Shown piece by piece: positions 23,001-33,923 of a DNA stretch of 64,000 nt. The DNA comes from Trichosporon coremiiforme (Eukaryota > Basidiomycota > Tremellomycetes > Trichosporonales > Trichosporonaceae): contig BCJJ01000007.1 of assembly GCA_039545355.1 (NCBI GenBank), forward strand, positions 992,001 to 1,056,000. Reading direction: 5' to 3'. The notes below the pieces were generated by a model that was not told the DNA's origin, did no database searches, and worked only from the letters and a program-made list of their open reading frames with translations. The first letter of the stretch is position 1; the number at the start of each line of letters is the position of its first letter. Made by a program: the position numbers and the translations under genes.

Positions 23001-23594
23001 TTCACGCCGCGCCTCATCTTGAACGTGTGCTGCGCGGGGACCTTCATCACGTCTCTGCTCGCCATGCTGCTGAACCCGGGCAAGGGCTCATTCGCCTGCC
23101 TCCTGCTTGCGATGTTCTTCGAGGGTCCCGTGTTCCCGACGCTCTTCGCGACAGCGCTTCGCGACCAGGGTCGCCGGACGAAGATTGCGAGCATCGCCCT
23201 GACCGCGTCTATCGGCTTCACCGTCGTGTGGGAGAGCGTCAACTATGGCATCTGGCGAGGCACGGGCAAGAACGTGCGCAGTACGCTCATCCTCGTCGTA
23301 GTCCTCTGCGGCGTGCAGAGTATCTACCCCGCCATGCTGGCTCTCAGTCCGACACTGCGGCGCTGGGTCGACCCACGCTGGTCCATCTCCCGCACGCCGT
23401 GCCCCGGCTCGCAGCCAGCGCCCGCCTCTCCGCCCGACTCAGACCCGAGCGTCATGGAGAAGTCGCCCTCCTCGCCCCCGTCGCCGGCCAAGAAGCCGCT
23501 TCAGCCCATGCCCTCGCCAGAAGGCAACGGCGAGCCGTCCGACGCCGACCTGGCTGGTCTCGGCGTCGTCGGCGCTCTCGAGTTCAAGATCTAG
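20061..23594 (+). CDS. Fusion: PTH11/rhodopsin-like 7-TM domain + FucP-like MFS transporter (975 aa)
   Basis: Four exons fit in phase: 20061-20210, 20642-20711, 20842-21050 and 21096-23594. Residues about 1-275 match the fungal PTH11/SAT4-like rhodopsin fold: RADVDDWVTIVAW after TM1, FYVFPIFYHLSSAAAKSAAL, QCRPISAAWDPTVQGQCFD, LILPLPIITGL, and MWSAIECSVRVMCCCALVMK in TM7. Residues 276-490 are a polar Ser/Pro/Arg linker. Residues about 493-900 are a 12-TM MFS domain of the L-fucose permease type (FLWGFSYGLLGVLND, LETAANPFIAIAG, NFSQGIQAVGSIFSPI). The tail is Pro/Ser-rich. Exon 4 alone carries TM5-7 and the whole transporter without a stop, so the fusion is not a gene-joining error. The first intron (431 nt) is the least certain part. 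Role as receptor plus sugar carrier is inference. Confidence 0.88.
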
Positions 23595-24090
23595 GCGCGC
23601 CAGTTGTAACAGGAGCCTCGATATCATATCCATCTATCCTACCCCATTCTCAACTACTTTGGTTTTTCTTTGCGTCTACGTATTAGTCCCTCACCTTATA
23701 GTCGGAGTTTCTATCGTCTCCAGTAGCATGTATAACAGATGTACGAATGGCAATGTGTTGCGGGTGCACGGGCGCAGTCAAGTGGAAATGACTGCGTTGG
23801 AAGAGACGTGCAGCCCTCTTCCGCTGACTGCTACTGGTTGAGTCCGCAGCCTTTCCTCAGTCATGAACAGGCAACACTTCAGCCGTCTCGAACTACCCAT
23901 CAAGCTTCGCTGCGTCATCCAGAAGTTGCTTCTGCCAAAACGACATTCGCGACCTCGATAGCTGGCGCGGTCGCAATCTTAGCCCTCGCAAACGCCACAA
24001 CCCCTTTCCACCAATGACCGTCCCCACGTCGTCCGTCCATCCAAAAAACTCCTCCTGAACCTCCTACGAAGACCCATTCGGAGCCACAGC
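23595..24090. other. 3' flank of the fusion gene and spacer
   Basis: AT-richer sequence after the stop, probably 3' untranslated region and polyadenylation region, then spacer up to the tRNA genes. The run of six A at 24044-24049 is the Pol III stop (T-run) of the minus-strand tRNA at 24091-24171. No coding sequence seen. Confidence 0.5.
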
Positions 24091-24171
24091 GCTGGGACGA
24101 GGGCGGATCGAACGCCCGACCTCAAGAACTGACTAGCTTCACTCTCGCGCTCTCCCAACTGAGCTATCATC
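24091..24171 (-). tRNA. tRNA-Phe (GAA), 8-nt intron
   Basis: Folds as a complete 73-nt tRNA plus intron. Acceptor stem GGGATGA pairs with TCGTCCC (one T-G wobble), D arm GCTC/GAGC, T arm GGGCG-TTCGATC-CGCCC, anticodon stem CGAGA with TCTTG. The loop is G-T-GAA-G, then intron CTAGTCAG after position 37, the canonical place. A T-run about 42 nt downstream may end transcription. One of five near-identical genes in the window. Confidence 0.95.
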
Positions 24172-24480
24172 CCTGGTCGCTGTGGACGAGAACGACGGCG
24201 CGGGGGCGCAGGCGGCGCGGGGGGGGTGGGTGCGAGCGCAGGGTGTGTCATTCGCTGTACCTCTCGTGGAAGCACCGCATCCTCTTCGCGGTCAGTGCAG
24301 AACCTCTGCTTGACCTAACGGGTGCGACCTAGAGTCAACGGCGAAGGGGTGGGCTAGAAGTGGCAGTGTCGCCAGCCTAACAGGACGTCAGCACCGATGT
24401 CGAGAAGACGTGAGTGCCAGAAGAGAAGGCAAAAACACTCCTTAACCGCCTCTTGCGAGAGGGCTCGGAGTTACAACGAG

Positions 24481-24566
24481 TGGGACGAGGGCGGATCGAA
24501 CGCCCGACCTCAAGAATTGACTTCTGAAGCTTCACTCTCGCGCTCTCCCAACTGAGCTATCATCCC
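24481..24566 (-). tRNA. tRNA-Phe (GAA), 13-nt intron
   Basis: Mature part is identical to the copy at 24091-24171, but the intron after position 37 is 13 nt (CTTCAGAAGTCAA). Acceptor, D, anticodon and T stems are all intact. A T-run lies downstream on the minus strand near 24430. Upstream flank resembles that of the other copies. Confidence 0.95.
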
Positions 24567-27500
24567 GGGTCGTTGCTGACGAGAGCGGAGGGCGGGGGGC
24601 GCAGGCGGGGCCGACGGCGTGGGTGCGAGCGATGGTGCTGCGACTCCCCGCGGCTACGGCGAGGAGTCCGTCCGTAGAGGACGGATGTGAGAGGTTGCCC
24701 AAGGGGACTGTGGGTAACTGTGTGCAGGTTGTGAGAACACGGACGGGTGAGGTGAGGTGATGAAACAATGTGTTATGTGGTAAAAGCTCAGCCGCGATCT
24801 CTCTAGATCGTCAGTAGTCGACACGCGGCTGTCCATAGGTGGGTTGCGCACTAGGAAGAGGGCGACGGAGAGCCGAGGTGCTGCGATATGCCAATTTTGC
24901 ACAATCGAGGCTGTACTGAGATCATGGCGAACTTTGACGAGCAAGCTCTCCCGCGGTCAACCACAGGCTCCGAGTGACACCACCAACGCTGTCTTCTAGG
25001 GAAAACTTCACACAGCAGCGAGACGTCGTCACCACGAGCCCAGTTAAAGAAGATCAACCTCATAATTGACGCCGGGTACCCGGTGCCAGGTGCCTTCCTC
25101 CTCTTGGAGCATCACCTCTCCCGTGTGCCATGTCAGACGCGCTCCCATCCGTAGTTCTCAAGTTCGCAGGCACGACCGATCGCCGGTGCACTGTGGTCGT
25201 CTCGTGCGGTCGGCGGTCAGTGATGATCGTTGGAAGAGGAGGGTGGACGACGGAGTCCAGCGGCCATGCGGGCTTCCGTGCCTTCGACTGCAATGTTTCC
25301 TCTTCCTGAATGGCGGAGTCGCAGGCGGCATCGAAAGCTTCGTTCCAGCGGAGTCTCGACGGGAGACTCTCTCCGCCCAGATTGCAGCGTGACAGACCTC
25401 CTCCGCGCTGATCGAGAGATCGAGAGCCTCGGCTTGAGAAACAGAGCGTACCTTCCATGCCGCTCGGCTTCGGCTGTCCTTATCGAGCATATGGGACTGT
25501 CAGATAGGTCAATGCGGACGTTAAGGTTATGGCGTTCTCAGGTGTGAGATGGTCAAGCTTTCGATTGTATCGCGGTCTACTTTGAACGGGCCGAATTCGT
25601 CGAACGTCGTCGCTGCCGCGTCGTACTCGTCTCTCATCGCGGCCCCGAGGCACGCAGATCGAAATCCGAGCGAGCAATGAGCCACGAGCCAACGAGCCAG
25701 CGATTGCCGTCCCGACATGAAAACGGAAGGGGCGAGGTTCGGTGTTGACTGACGACGACGCCGTTAAGCATCGACGACTACGGAGGACGACGACTCCGAG
25801 AAGACACAGGCAGAGCCAGAGGAACACGAGGAACATGACTCAGGCACTGCACAAATGCACATCGGACGCGGCTCTCTGGAGCGTCGTCGCCGTATCCAAC
25901 GACTTTCAGAACTCACATTGCTCGTCGCTGTGTTGCAGGTCCGTCTCGCATGTGTTGCAGAGCGTTGCCTGCTCACATCGATGTCGCAGACGGGTTTCAC
26001 ATCGGTTCCTCTCAGTGTTCGACTTCTCGAGCAGGTGTGGTGCTCACAGGCTGCCACGTCTGCGACCTACTGCCAAGCATGACCGAGAGAACGGTTAGCG
26101 GAACAGCAAACCGCTCACCGCCCCGTCTCCCGTGCCCGAGGCTGCACATCGTTGACCTGTACTAGTCAGCACGGGCGGTGTAAAGCACCACGGAGTGCAG
26201 AGAGTCCAACAGGGCCCCGCAAATCGCCTGCACACCCAGCCCGGCGTCCCATGACCACGGGCGCTAGCACGCACTGCCGCGGCCCGGAAGACGGGATGCG
26301 TAATGAAGGAAGAGTTGAAGCTTGTCGGCGCCACCCCGGCGGCGTCGTACGCGTATGACTTGCGTACGTCCCCAAGTCCTGGAGAACGGATGTCTGATCG
26401 TCTTATGCCTCTGCGCTGCACGTGGAGCGAAGGTCTGCGGTGAGCTGCGTTCGTATCGAAACTTCGGATGCGTCATGACGCGACTTGGCAAATGATTGAC
26501 GAGTACGCTAAGCATTGCACGCATGGGAGGAGTGAGGATGTCGACCCCGAAAAGCTCGAGATCTCGTCATGACCCGCAGCGGATAAACATTGCGCGGTAT
26601 GCTGGGGGTGATGTCGGGTGCGGCACTCCGGGTTTGGATGTGAGGGACGATGTCCAAGCTGTGTATCGAGCCCTTTGCTACCTTTGTTCCCTTTGGGCCA
26701 TTCGGGCTTGACGGGCTTGAAGACACTTGTACGTACGCAGGTATGCCGTGTCCATGCCGTTGGGCAGAGGTTAGCCGCAACCTGCCGCCATTCAGAGCGC
26801 AGGTCGCTTACGAGAACCAAACAGTGGAGACCTTCCGATTCCCTTAGCTCCCTGCTAGCCCTACTAACGTACGTCCCGACGTACACCCAACGTACACCCA
26901 GGAAGTCGTTGGAGAGTACTCTGGGGCTGTATCTCCTTCGAAAACGGATCGCAGGAAAGCCGCTAGCACGAGTCCACCGCAGCGGACGGCGCTCTGAGTT
27001 GCAGAAGAGGTCGTGCTCGGTAGAGCAGCATGGATTCGCAGCCCGTTACACAAGTCGATTCGGAACGGAAGAAAGGCGGAACGCTACGCCGGATCGACCC
27101 CAGATCTGCAGTGCTCCTTTCCTGCGTACGCTCGGTCGTGTGGCATAATCCATGATGCAATGCACTACCGATTACTGGACGTTGGAAGCAGATAGTACGA
27201 AGCATGCAGACGCGCACGGCAAGCACAGGCCGCTGCATAGCCGGACAGGCCTGTTATTCGGCCTCTTGCAACGTTAAGGTCGTGGCTAGCACCAGCCTGC
27301 GAGCTTGGCGGGTCCTCCTGCCGACCATCTACTCCACAACGCTTAAGTCTTGTCGTTCGATGCTCCAACAGACACCTCGAAGCGCATCATGGGCAATGTG
27401 CGCACCGCGCACGCCGAGTGACTCACCGAGACGTCGAGGTGCAATAAGCATACTCGCGACAAGCCACGCGGGCCCGGCCCGCTCGTCGGCTTGTGCATAC

Positions 27501-28830
27501 GCGCTTGGGCTATGCATAGCTGTGTCCGCCCGCTTCCGTGCACCTGCCCGAGCGCAGTACGGGGAGGAGAATGTTCCGACCACGTTCCGGCTCCCTGCCT
27601 GCTCCTAGTGGGAGCTCCCATACCTGTGCGCGCAACCTTCTCTCTGCCCGTTCATCGCCCCACTGCGGCTCGGCAGACCTATAGCGGCTCAACATTAGTT
27701 GCTGCTGCTCCGACGAGCAAAGCCCGTCACCGACAGAAGACAGGCACAAGCAGACCGGTGTCGGAGAGTTAGCCCGCTGCTGTGGGAACAGTTGTCGGGT
27801 TGATGCCTCAATGAATGAATTGCATGCTGGCATGCACTGACGTTTTGGGCGTAGAAAAGGCGTCGGAGGGGCGTCGAGAGGCACCCGCCTGTGCAACCGC
27901 CGTCTCCGCCGTCAGCTGCCAACAACAAACTCGAGAGCGGTGTGCGTCTTCCTCTCGCTCGCCGCCGTGTGCTGCGCTCCGCCGCACGTCATGACATGTC
28001 ATGAGATCTCGGAACTCTGACTAGCGTGGAAAGGACGCTGCACGCCGAACAACTCTAGTGGGCATCCACCGCACGTGAGCGCGCACCAACAGCAGCTACT
28101 GCAGCTATGAATACCACGGCCAGCGGCCATCGGCGAGCTTAATCCGAGCTTAACACGGAACGGCGCGGGGTCATCTGGTCGCTGAGTGGGTGGGTGGGGC
28201 CGACTCGTGTACGACGAGCCCGGCGACGGCGGATTAGAGTTCACTTGGGCGCCCCGTCGCCCCGGTGTTCCGATCTGTCTTTCTGCGTTGCGGAGCTGCC
28301 AGCTCCATCGTTGGTTGCCAGCTCCTCGTTTAGACCTCTGATAACGTGTTCTGCCGTTTGTCGCAACGTTGCAACGTGGTGCTTGTGTGAGACGTGTGTG
28401 AGGATGTGAGGATGGTGCCTTTATTTCGCAGGATTTTTCCTGATTTTCCCGTGGACCCTTGTCACGGTGTTGGGACTGTTCAGAGGGAGAGGGGACATTG
28501 AGTACAAGCTTTCGTGGAGAGAGGGCGGACTGACCGAGCTCACAAGTGAGCTAAGGGTACATGGACAATTGAGCATTTCAGGCACCATCAGCTGGGATCA
28601 GCACCGAGAAAGCCAAAAGCACTGCGGTCGGGGATGCCTTGGCGTGCCTGAAAAGCTTGCGATGCCGTTGTTGTCACCCAACATCGTCGTCTCTGTCCCT
28701 TCAACCCTGCTACATCCTCCCTCGCCTCTCCCTGCGACCCACACCCCGTACCTCACACCTCCCTTCTCCTGCTGCGCTAGACGCCGAGCTTGTCTCGTCT
28801 CGACTCTCCCTGACAGCAGATCCAAGCCCA
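24567..28830. other. Gene-poor stretch of about 4.2 kb
   Basis: Many overlapping short frames but none with a recognised domain. A fragment on the minus strand near 25530-25640 (MRDEYDAAATTFDEFGPFKV...) looks somewhat protein-like but cannot be extended through splice sites with confidence. No repeat array, tRNA or transposon end was seen. It may hold non-coding RNA genes, long regulatory DNA or a decayed gene. Confidence 0.4.
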
Positions 28831-28836
28831 CGCCCA

Positions 28837-28843
28837 TATATAT
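28837..28843 (+). promoter_or_regulatory. TATA-like box of the interrupted unknown gene
   Basis: TATATAT lies 80 nt before the ATG at 28917 and supports that start over upstream in-frame codons. Confidence 0.45.
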
Positions 28844-29740
28844 CATCGTCCATCAACTCCGATGCTCCCCCCACATCTCATATCCGACACCACGACACCG
28901 TCTCCGACTCTTCACCATGGCTAGGGCTGTGAACCTGGTCAAGACCCCGCCCCGGGTCGAGCTCATAGGTCATCGTCTCTTCCTTGTTCTCGTCGGTACC
29001 CTTCCCCCGTTATTGGGCTTCATGACGGGGCAGTACGACCTCGTCTGCGACCTTCCCTCTAACCTTCCCTCCGATGTCGCTCAGGCGATGCTGGACGCCG
29101 CCGTCGACTTCCACACCGAGTGCGCTGAAGCGCTTGAGGAGGTTGAGCTAGTGCTCCGGCTGTCGTTCCCACTCCTGCCCCGATTGAAACGACTATCGAT
29201 CCGTCCGCCTTCATCACCATCAGCCGGATACGATCGCCATTCGTTTTGTGTCAGCTACGAGCCGACAACCGAGTTGCAACCCTCCGACCTTCCCCGCATC
29301 GGCCTTGCACAGGCGCCGATCAACATGTTCCGCCTTTGTTACCCACCGCAAGGCCCACGATCACCCCCGTGGTACCGTAGCGGCACCTTCTTCGATCTCA
29401 CGGACGGCGCCAGTCCCCGCATGGAGGCAGGTATGGGGGCACCCGAGGTCTTCAAGGCGCACATGAGACTCTACCTGCACGCTCTGGTCCGTGTGTGTCA
29501 GATCCGAGACCAGCTACTTCCCTCTGTCTCTACTGCTGCTGGACGGACAGGCATCAAGCTGCAGATGCGCGTTGCGGGTGGGGACAAGCCCTCCATCCCG
29601 CACGTCGAGATCAAGCAGACCGAGTCGCGACAGTTCTCCTTTGACGTCGAGAGCCTACAGATCGACATTCTCGCGAACGGTGTGTTCGAGATCGTCGCTC
29701 CGCCAACGTCGCCGCCGAGACCATGGCATGTCCCCGCGTA

Positions 29741-31497
29741 AACTAGGGTCACAGGTTAAGTCGAACGGATGCGCACGGTCCCGTCATCGTCAACCTCGCC
29801 GTGGCTCATGTTCTGATCCATAACTCATGCAACGGTACTCTTTATGCCTAGAAACTCCGCGTAGAGCCGAAAGGAATGCTTGGCAGCTCGGACAAATGGA
29901 GCTGCAGAGCGCACCGTGCATACTGGCCACCACACCACCACAATAAAGCTGCATGTCACCACCCTCCTTATCGCCCTAGATCTCAGCCACCGAGGCCTGT
30001 GCTTGCCCCAAATCTTTCATGTATCAAGCTCCGAAGCTGGGCTTTTGGAAAATCCAAGAATTGAGTCGAAACCATGCATATCGGCAGCGGAGTCCGTCCG
30101 ACTGTCCATCTTTGTGGCATATAAGCCTCCTTGAGTGCCACTTCTCTTCCACAACAGCTCTACCTCATCAGAACTTGCAGCTATGCCTCGCCCTTGCCTC
30201 ACACCTCGCCGCCGCGCCAAGATTGCGTNCTTGGCTCGCTACCGCAGCTATTCCTCTGTCGCCTGGGAGTACAACNTCGCCAAGAGCACTGTGGGTTACT
30301 GTGTGATGTTAGCTCGCCTCCAGGCTCTCATTCCACCTGCTCTGGCTGTTCTGAACCCTGTCCAGGGGATCCGCATCCCCCGCAGCCACACCAAGCTCAC
30401 TCCCGACAACCTCAGAGCGATCTACGAGGTCTTTGAGGCTCAGCCCTTCGCCAGCAATCGTGAGGTGTTGGACACTCTTGCAGACAGAGACATTGTCCTC
30501 TCTCTCATGACTCTGCGCCGTGCACGTCGCCAGCTTGGTTATGGCCGCTTTGTGGCTCTTGTGCGGCCGTATCTAAGCCCCCTTCACAAGGAGAAGCGTC
30601 TCGCTTATGCTCTTGAGCAGCAGCGACTCTTCCAAGAGTGGAGGAAGGTGATCTTCTGTGACGAGGTCCCTCTCTACATTGACCAGCTCCACAGAGCATA
30701 TGTGACGCGCCCCATCGGTTCTGACCGTGCCAATGAGCGGTGAGTGTCTTTCCTGACGTTCTACATGCTGTGGAAGAGTGCTGACACTCAGGTACATCCA
30801 GTACACCTCCAGATCGAGCTGTGGGTCGATTATGTGCTGGGGGGCTATCTGGTATGGCGGCAAGTCGAAGCTGGTGTGGTTTGACACCTCCCAGTCGACC
30901 TCCAAGCGCAAGGGAGTCAATGCGGCCATCTATCGCACCCAGGTGACTGAGAAGGAGTTGTTTGATTGCTGGAAGCGTGTCAAGACTCAGTGGCGTGGTT
31001 ATGGCTTGCCCTGGGTTGTAGAGGACAACGCTGTCGTCCACACAGCCAAGGCCACCCGTGGCAAGGCAGAGCAACTTGGCATGCGCTTCCTGCCTCACCC
31101 TCCCTGCTCTCCTTGCCTCAACCCCATTGAGAACCTTTGGAGCAACCTCAAGCGCCGCCTGGCCCGTCTCAACCCTCGTCCCACCACCCAGGAGGGGCTA
31201 TTCGCTGCCGCTACGGAGCTCTGGAACACCTATGATCAGAATGAGATCGACCGACTTATCATGTCCATGCCTAACAGGATCAAGGACACCATCTCTGCTA
31301 ATGGAGGACACATTAAGTATTGATCCCAGGTGCACCATGCTTCGTATATAGGTTACCAAGACTCCCATGCACGTGGAACAACTGTTTATAGAGCAAGAAA
31401 CATGCATATGCATGAGTTATTCGTGGTTGCAGCGAGGTCGACAGTTCACGGCCTCGTTTGTGGCACCACTCGTTCGACTTAACCTGTGACCCTAGTT
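29741..31497 (+). mobile_element. Tc1/mariner (impala-like) DNA transposon, copy 1, 1757 bp
   Basis: Bounded by perfect 27-bp terminal inverted repeats (starting AACTAGGGTCACAGG) and flanked by a TA duplication (29739-29740 and 31498-31499), the hallmark of this superfamily. It carries one intron-containing transposase gene in the same direction as the host gene. The 440 bp before the transposase include a TATA-like box at 30120. It differs from copy 2 (33924-35680) at one noticed base (C at 30797-30798 region versus T in copy 2, within exon 2). Confidence 0.97.
30183..31323 (+). CDS. Tc1/mariner transposase, DD34E, copy 1
   Basis: Two exons, 30183-30739 and 30792-31323, join in phase to about 362 aa. 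The start at 30183 is preferred because the upstream in-frame ATG (30135) lies only 10 nt after the TATA-like box at 30120. The N-terminus (MPRPCLTPRRRAKI...) is the basic helix-turn-helix DNA-binding part. The catalytic triad is visible: D in KVIFCDEVP, D in WVVEDNAVVH and E in LNPIENLW. There are 34 residues between the second D and the E, so DD34E as in Tc1 and fungal impala. Two N bases (30229, 30275) leave two residues unknown. Otherwise it looks intact and possibly active. Confidence 0.93.
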
Positions 31498-31947
31498 TAC
31501 ATGTACCTCGTCTCTGAGGCTGAGGCTGTCCTCGACGTGCACGCCGCGACCCCGCAATGGCGCATCGACGAGTTCCGCCAGCTCGCAGCCAAGACTCACG
31601 AGCTGCAGTACCCCGCCACGCGCCAGATCGAGGGCATCGTGACTGCCTTTGACCCTTCTCACCCGCGACTGCACGAGCTGGTCCCCGTGCCGCCAAAGGT
31701 TGCGTCGGGCATGCGCCGCATCTGCCATGCCGTCCAAACCCCCTATACATCAGAGAAGGCTGAGCTTCCCCAGCTCGCGCAAGTAGGCGACGCCCGCTTC
31801 GCCCTGCACTACCCTCCCGCCGAGGGCCTGCGCCCCTCGGTGTTCAGCGTCCACAGCGATGAGCTCGACACAGACGAGCGCCTGGACGAAGAACGCATCG
31901 TCATGGTCGAGACGCTCGGTATCGTCGTCCAGCAGCTTTTCGCGTGA

Positions 31948-33061
31948 CACTCTCTCGCTGTAACTGTCACCTTGCACCCTGTTCCAGCGACATAGAGTTA
32001 GCCTCGCTGCAGGAACGCCCAGCGTACCGTAGGTACGGTAGGAACGGGGTGAGGGGATGCGTGTGTGTGCGCGACGCGCGCTGTCCTTCGACCAACGAAC
32101 GACGTCGACGACGACGATTCGACGAGCGAGTGAACCAGCAAAGAACAGGGTTAGCGAGAAAGCGAGAAAGCGAGAGAGCGAGAAGGCGCCTAGAAAGCAA
32201 GCGCTGGCAGAAAGCGCTGAGCCACAAGCGCCGAGATGACGACGCCTCACATATCCTCACATATCCCCTCACGACCCTGCATACATCGCATTTTGACCCT
32301 TCATTCACGCCCACGGCCTAGAGAGCCCACCATGCCAACCGTTGTACTCTATACATATATGCATACGAACCACGAGCCCACCATAGTAGGGCAAACCAGC
32401 AGTTCCGAGCAGGTCCTCAGTGAGGAATACATTGTTAGTGGTGACCGAAGACCTGTTTCTCGGTGTGCGCATGAATGGCGATGGGGTACTGCAGTCGAAA
32501 GGACACTGAGCATGACTCAGACTGAAGCGTGCTCCTCCTTCTGTGCCAGTTGGACCCCCGCATGCTCTCAGCGTGCGCACACCTTGTCCCAACCGACGGC
32601 CCACTATGAAAGATTGCAGAAGGAAGAGAGCGAGGATCACGACTCCCGCGCCACCAAGCCACGCCCGCGCACGCCGAACACGCGGCGCATGCTGCACCAT
32701 TCAGTGTTCAAAATTGGATGTATTGAACCTTCTTCCCTCTCTGTTGCATCGTCGGCACGCTGCGGCCTCAAACTTAACGTTCTGTGCGGATAGTCTATGT
32801 CCGCAAGCGTTTTTGTGCCTGTGATTCTGGGCCAACGAAGATGTGTGTCATGTGGCATAATCTGTGTCATTTCGCCCCATTTCTTTGGTACTACTGATAA
32901 GATGGAGGTGAAGTTGGTGGAGGTGGGAGGTGGCGGACATAGCCGTGAGCCGGTGATCGGGCCGATGATATCATGAGAGCTGCTTCGGGCCGTTACGCTG
33001 CCCATCACGGTGCGATGTCGGTGTAATGAACGGTGTATCTGTCACATCAGTCGTGTCACCT
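31948..33061. other. Intergenic between the two interrupted genes
   Basis: 3' flank of the unknown gene, then a spacer with only short frames, then the GH36 promoter. Includes a purine-rich GCGAGAAA-type stretch near 32150-32200. No gene recognised. Confidence 0.5.
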
Positions 33062-33064
33062 CTG

Positions 33065-33070
33065 TATATA
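33065..33070 (+). promoter_or_regulatory. TATA box of the alpha-galactosidase gene
   Basis: TATATA lies 34 nt before the ATG at 33099. If used, the leader is very short, and the second in-frame Met (33165) would be an alternative start. Confidence 0.45.
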
Positions 33071-33923
33071 GGCTGTTGCGACCTGGCCACTTGCAATCAT
33101 GACACAGCTCGACCATATCCCGAGCTCACCCCCGCGGCGCCGCACGAACCGCACGACCTCCGCCATGACGTCCACGAAGCCCGCGCACGACCCCGTAACG
33201 GTGACAGACAAGTATCGGTTCCACCTGCGCACGCCCTCCTCGTCCTACGCCTTCCACGAGACCTATGGCGACATCATGGCGGACCACTGGGGCTCGCTCC
33301 TCTCCTCCGCCTACGCGATAGAGGAACCCGACTCGGAGCCTCCGGGGTGGATGACGATCCAGCGGCGGCGCGAGTTCCCCACCCTCGGCTCTGGCGATTT
33401 CAGGACCCCCGCGTTAGTCCTGGCCGGACATGACGGGTGTGAGAGTTTCAGCTTTGTCTTTGACGGACACAAGATCCACAAAGGAAAGCCCAAACTGCCC
33501 GGGATGCCGAGCACGTTTGGGAAGGAGGACGAAGTGACGACCCTAGAGGTGCGGATGAAGGATAAGGCGAACAGTGTGGTCGTGAAGCTGTTCTATGCCG
33601 TGTGGCACGGGCACGATGTTGTGTCGAGGTGGATGGAGATTGAAAATAAGGGCGAGAAGAGTATAACGATCAAGAAGGCGAGCCAGGGGACCGATCTGCC
33701 GAGTGGAGAGTGGGAGTTGGCGTACACGTATGGTAACTGGGCCGGCGAACGACGGGTGCACCGCAAGGGTGTCTCGCACGGGATGCAGGGGTGAGTACGC
33801 CGAGGTGAGGGCGGAGCCTAGCCCTGGCGACCGCTGTCTCGGACCGCACACAGTGTGTGGCGGGCGAATGATCGAGAGCTCGCACGTTCGCTGACAACCC
33901 AGAATCCAGAGTTTGGCAGGCTA

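Larger units (their letters stand above)
28917..31947 (+). pseudogene. Unknown gene interrupted by a Tc1/mariner element
   Basis: Coding sequence runs 28917-29740, is cut by the transposon at 29741-31497 plus one duplicated TA, and resumes at 31500-31947. Across the insertion the frame is kept: the codon TAC is made of TA at 29739-29740 and C at 31500, and the two parts total 424 codons with stop. With the element present, translation stops at once in its terminal repeat. The predicted protein starts MARAVNLVKTPPRVELIG and is hydrophobic near residues 20-40. The rest is soluble-looking with no family I recognise. I call it a recent insertion allele rather than an old pseudogene, since no other damage is visible. 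Confidence 0.8.

Noticed and set aside
25480..25836. Minus-strand frame with hydrophobic start, possible secreted protein
   Set aside because: The hydrophobic start is short, the rest is Arg/Ser-rich with no motif, and no splice extension was found.
30135..30182. Upstream in-frame ATG as transposase start
   Set aside because: It lies about 10 nt after the TATA-like box, too close to be within the message; the ATG at 30183 starts a typical basic DNA-binding region.
30505..31098. Minus-strand frame of 197 aa within the transposon (and its twin at 34688-35281)
   Set aside because: Antisense shadow of the transposase gene; no motif.
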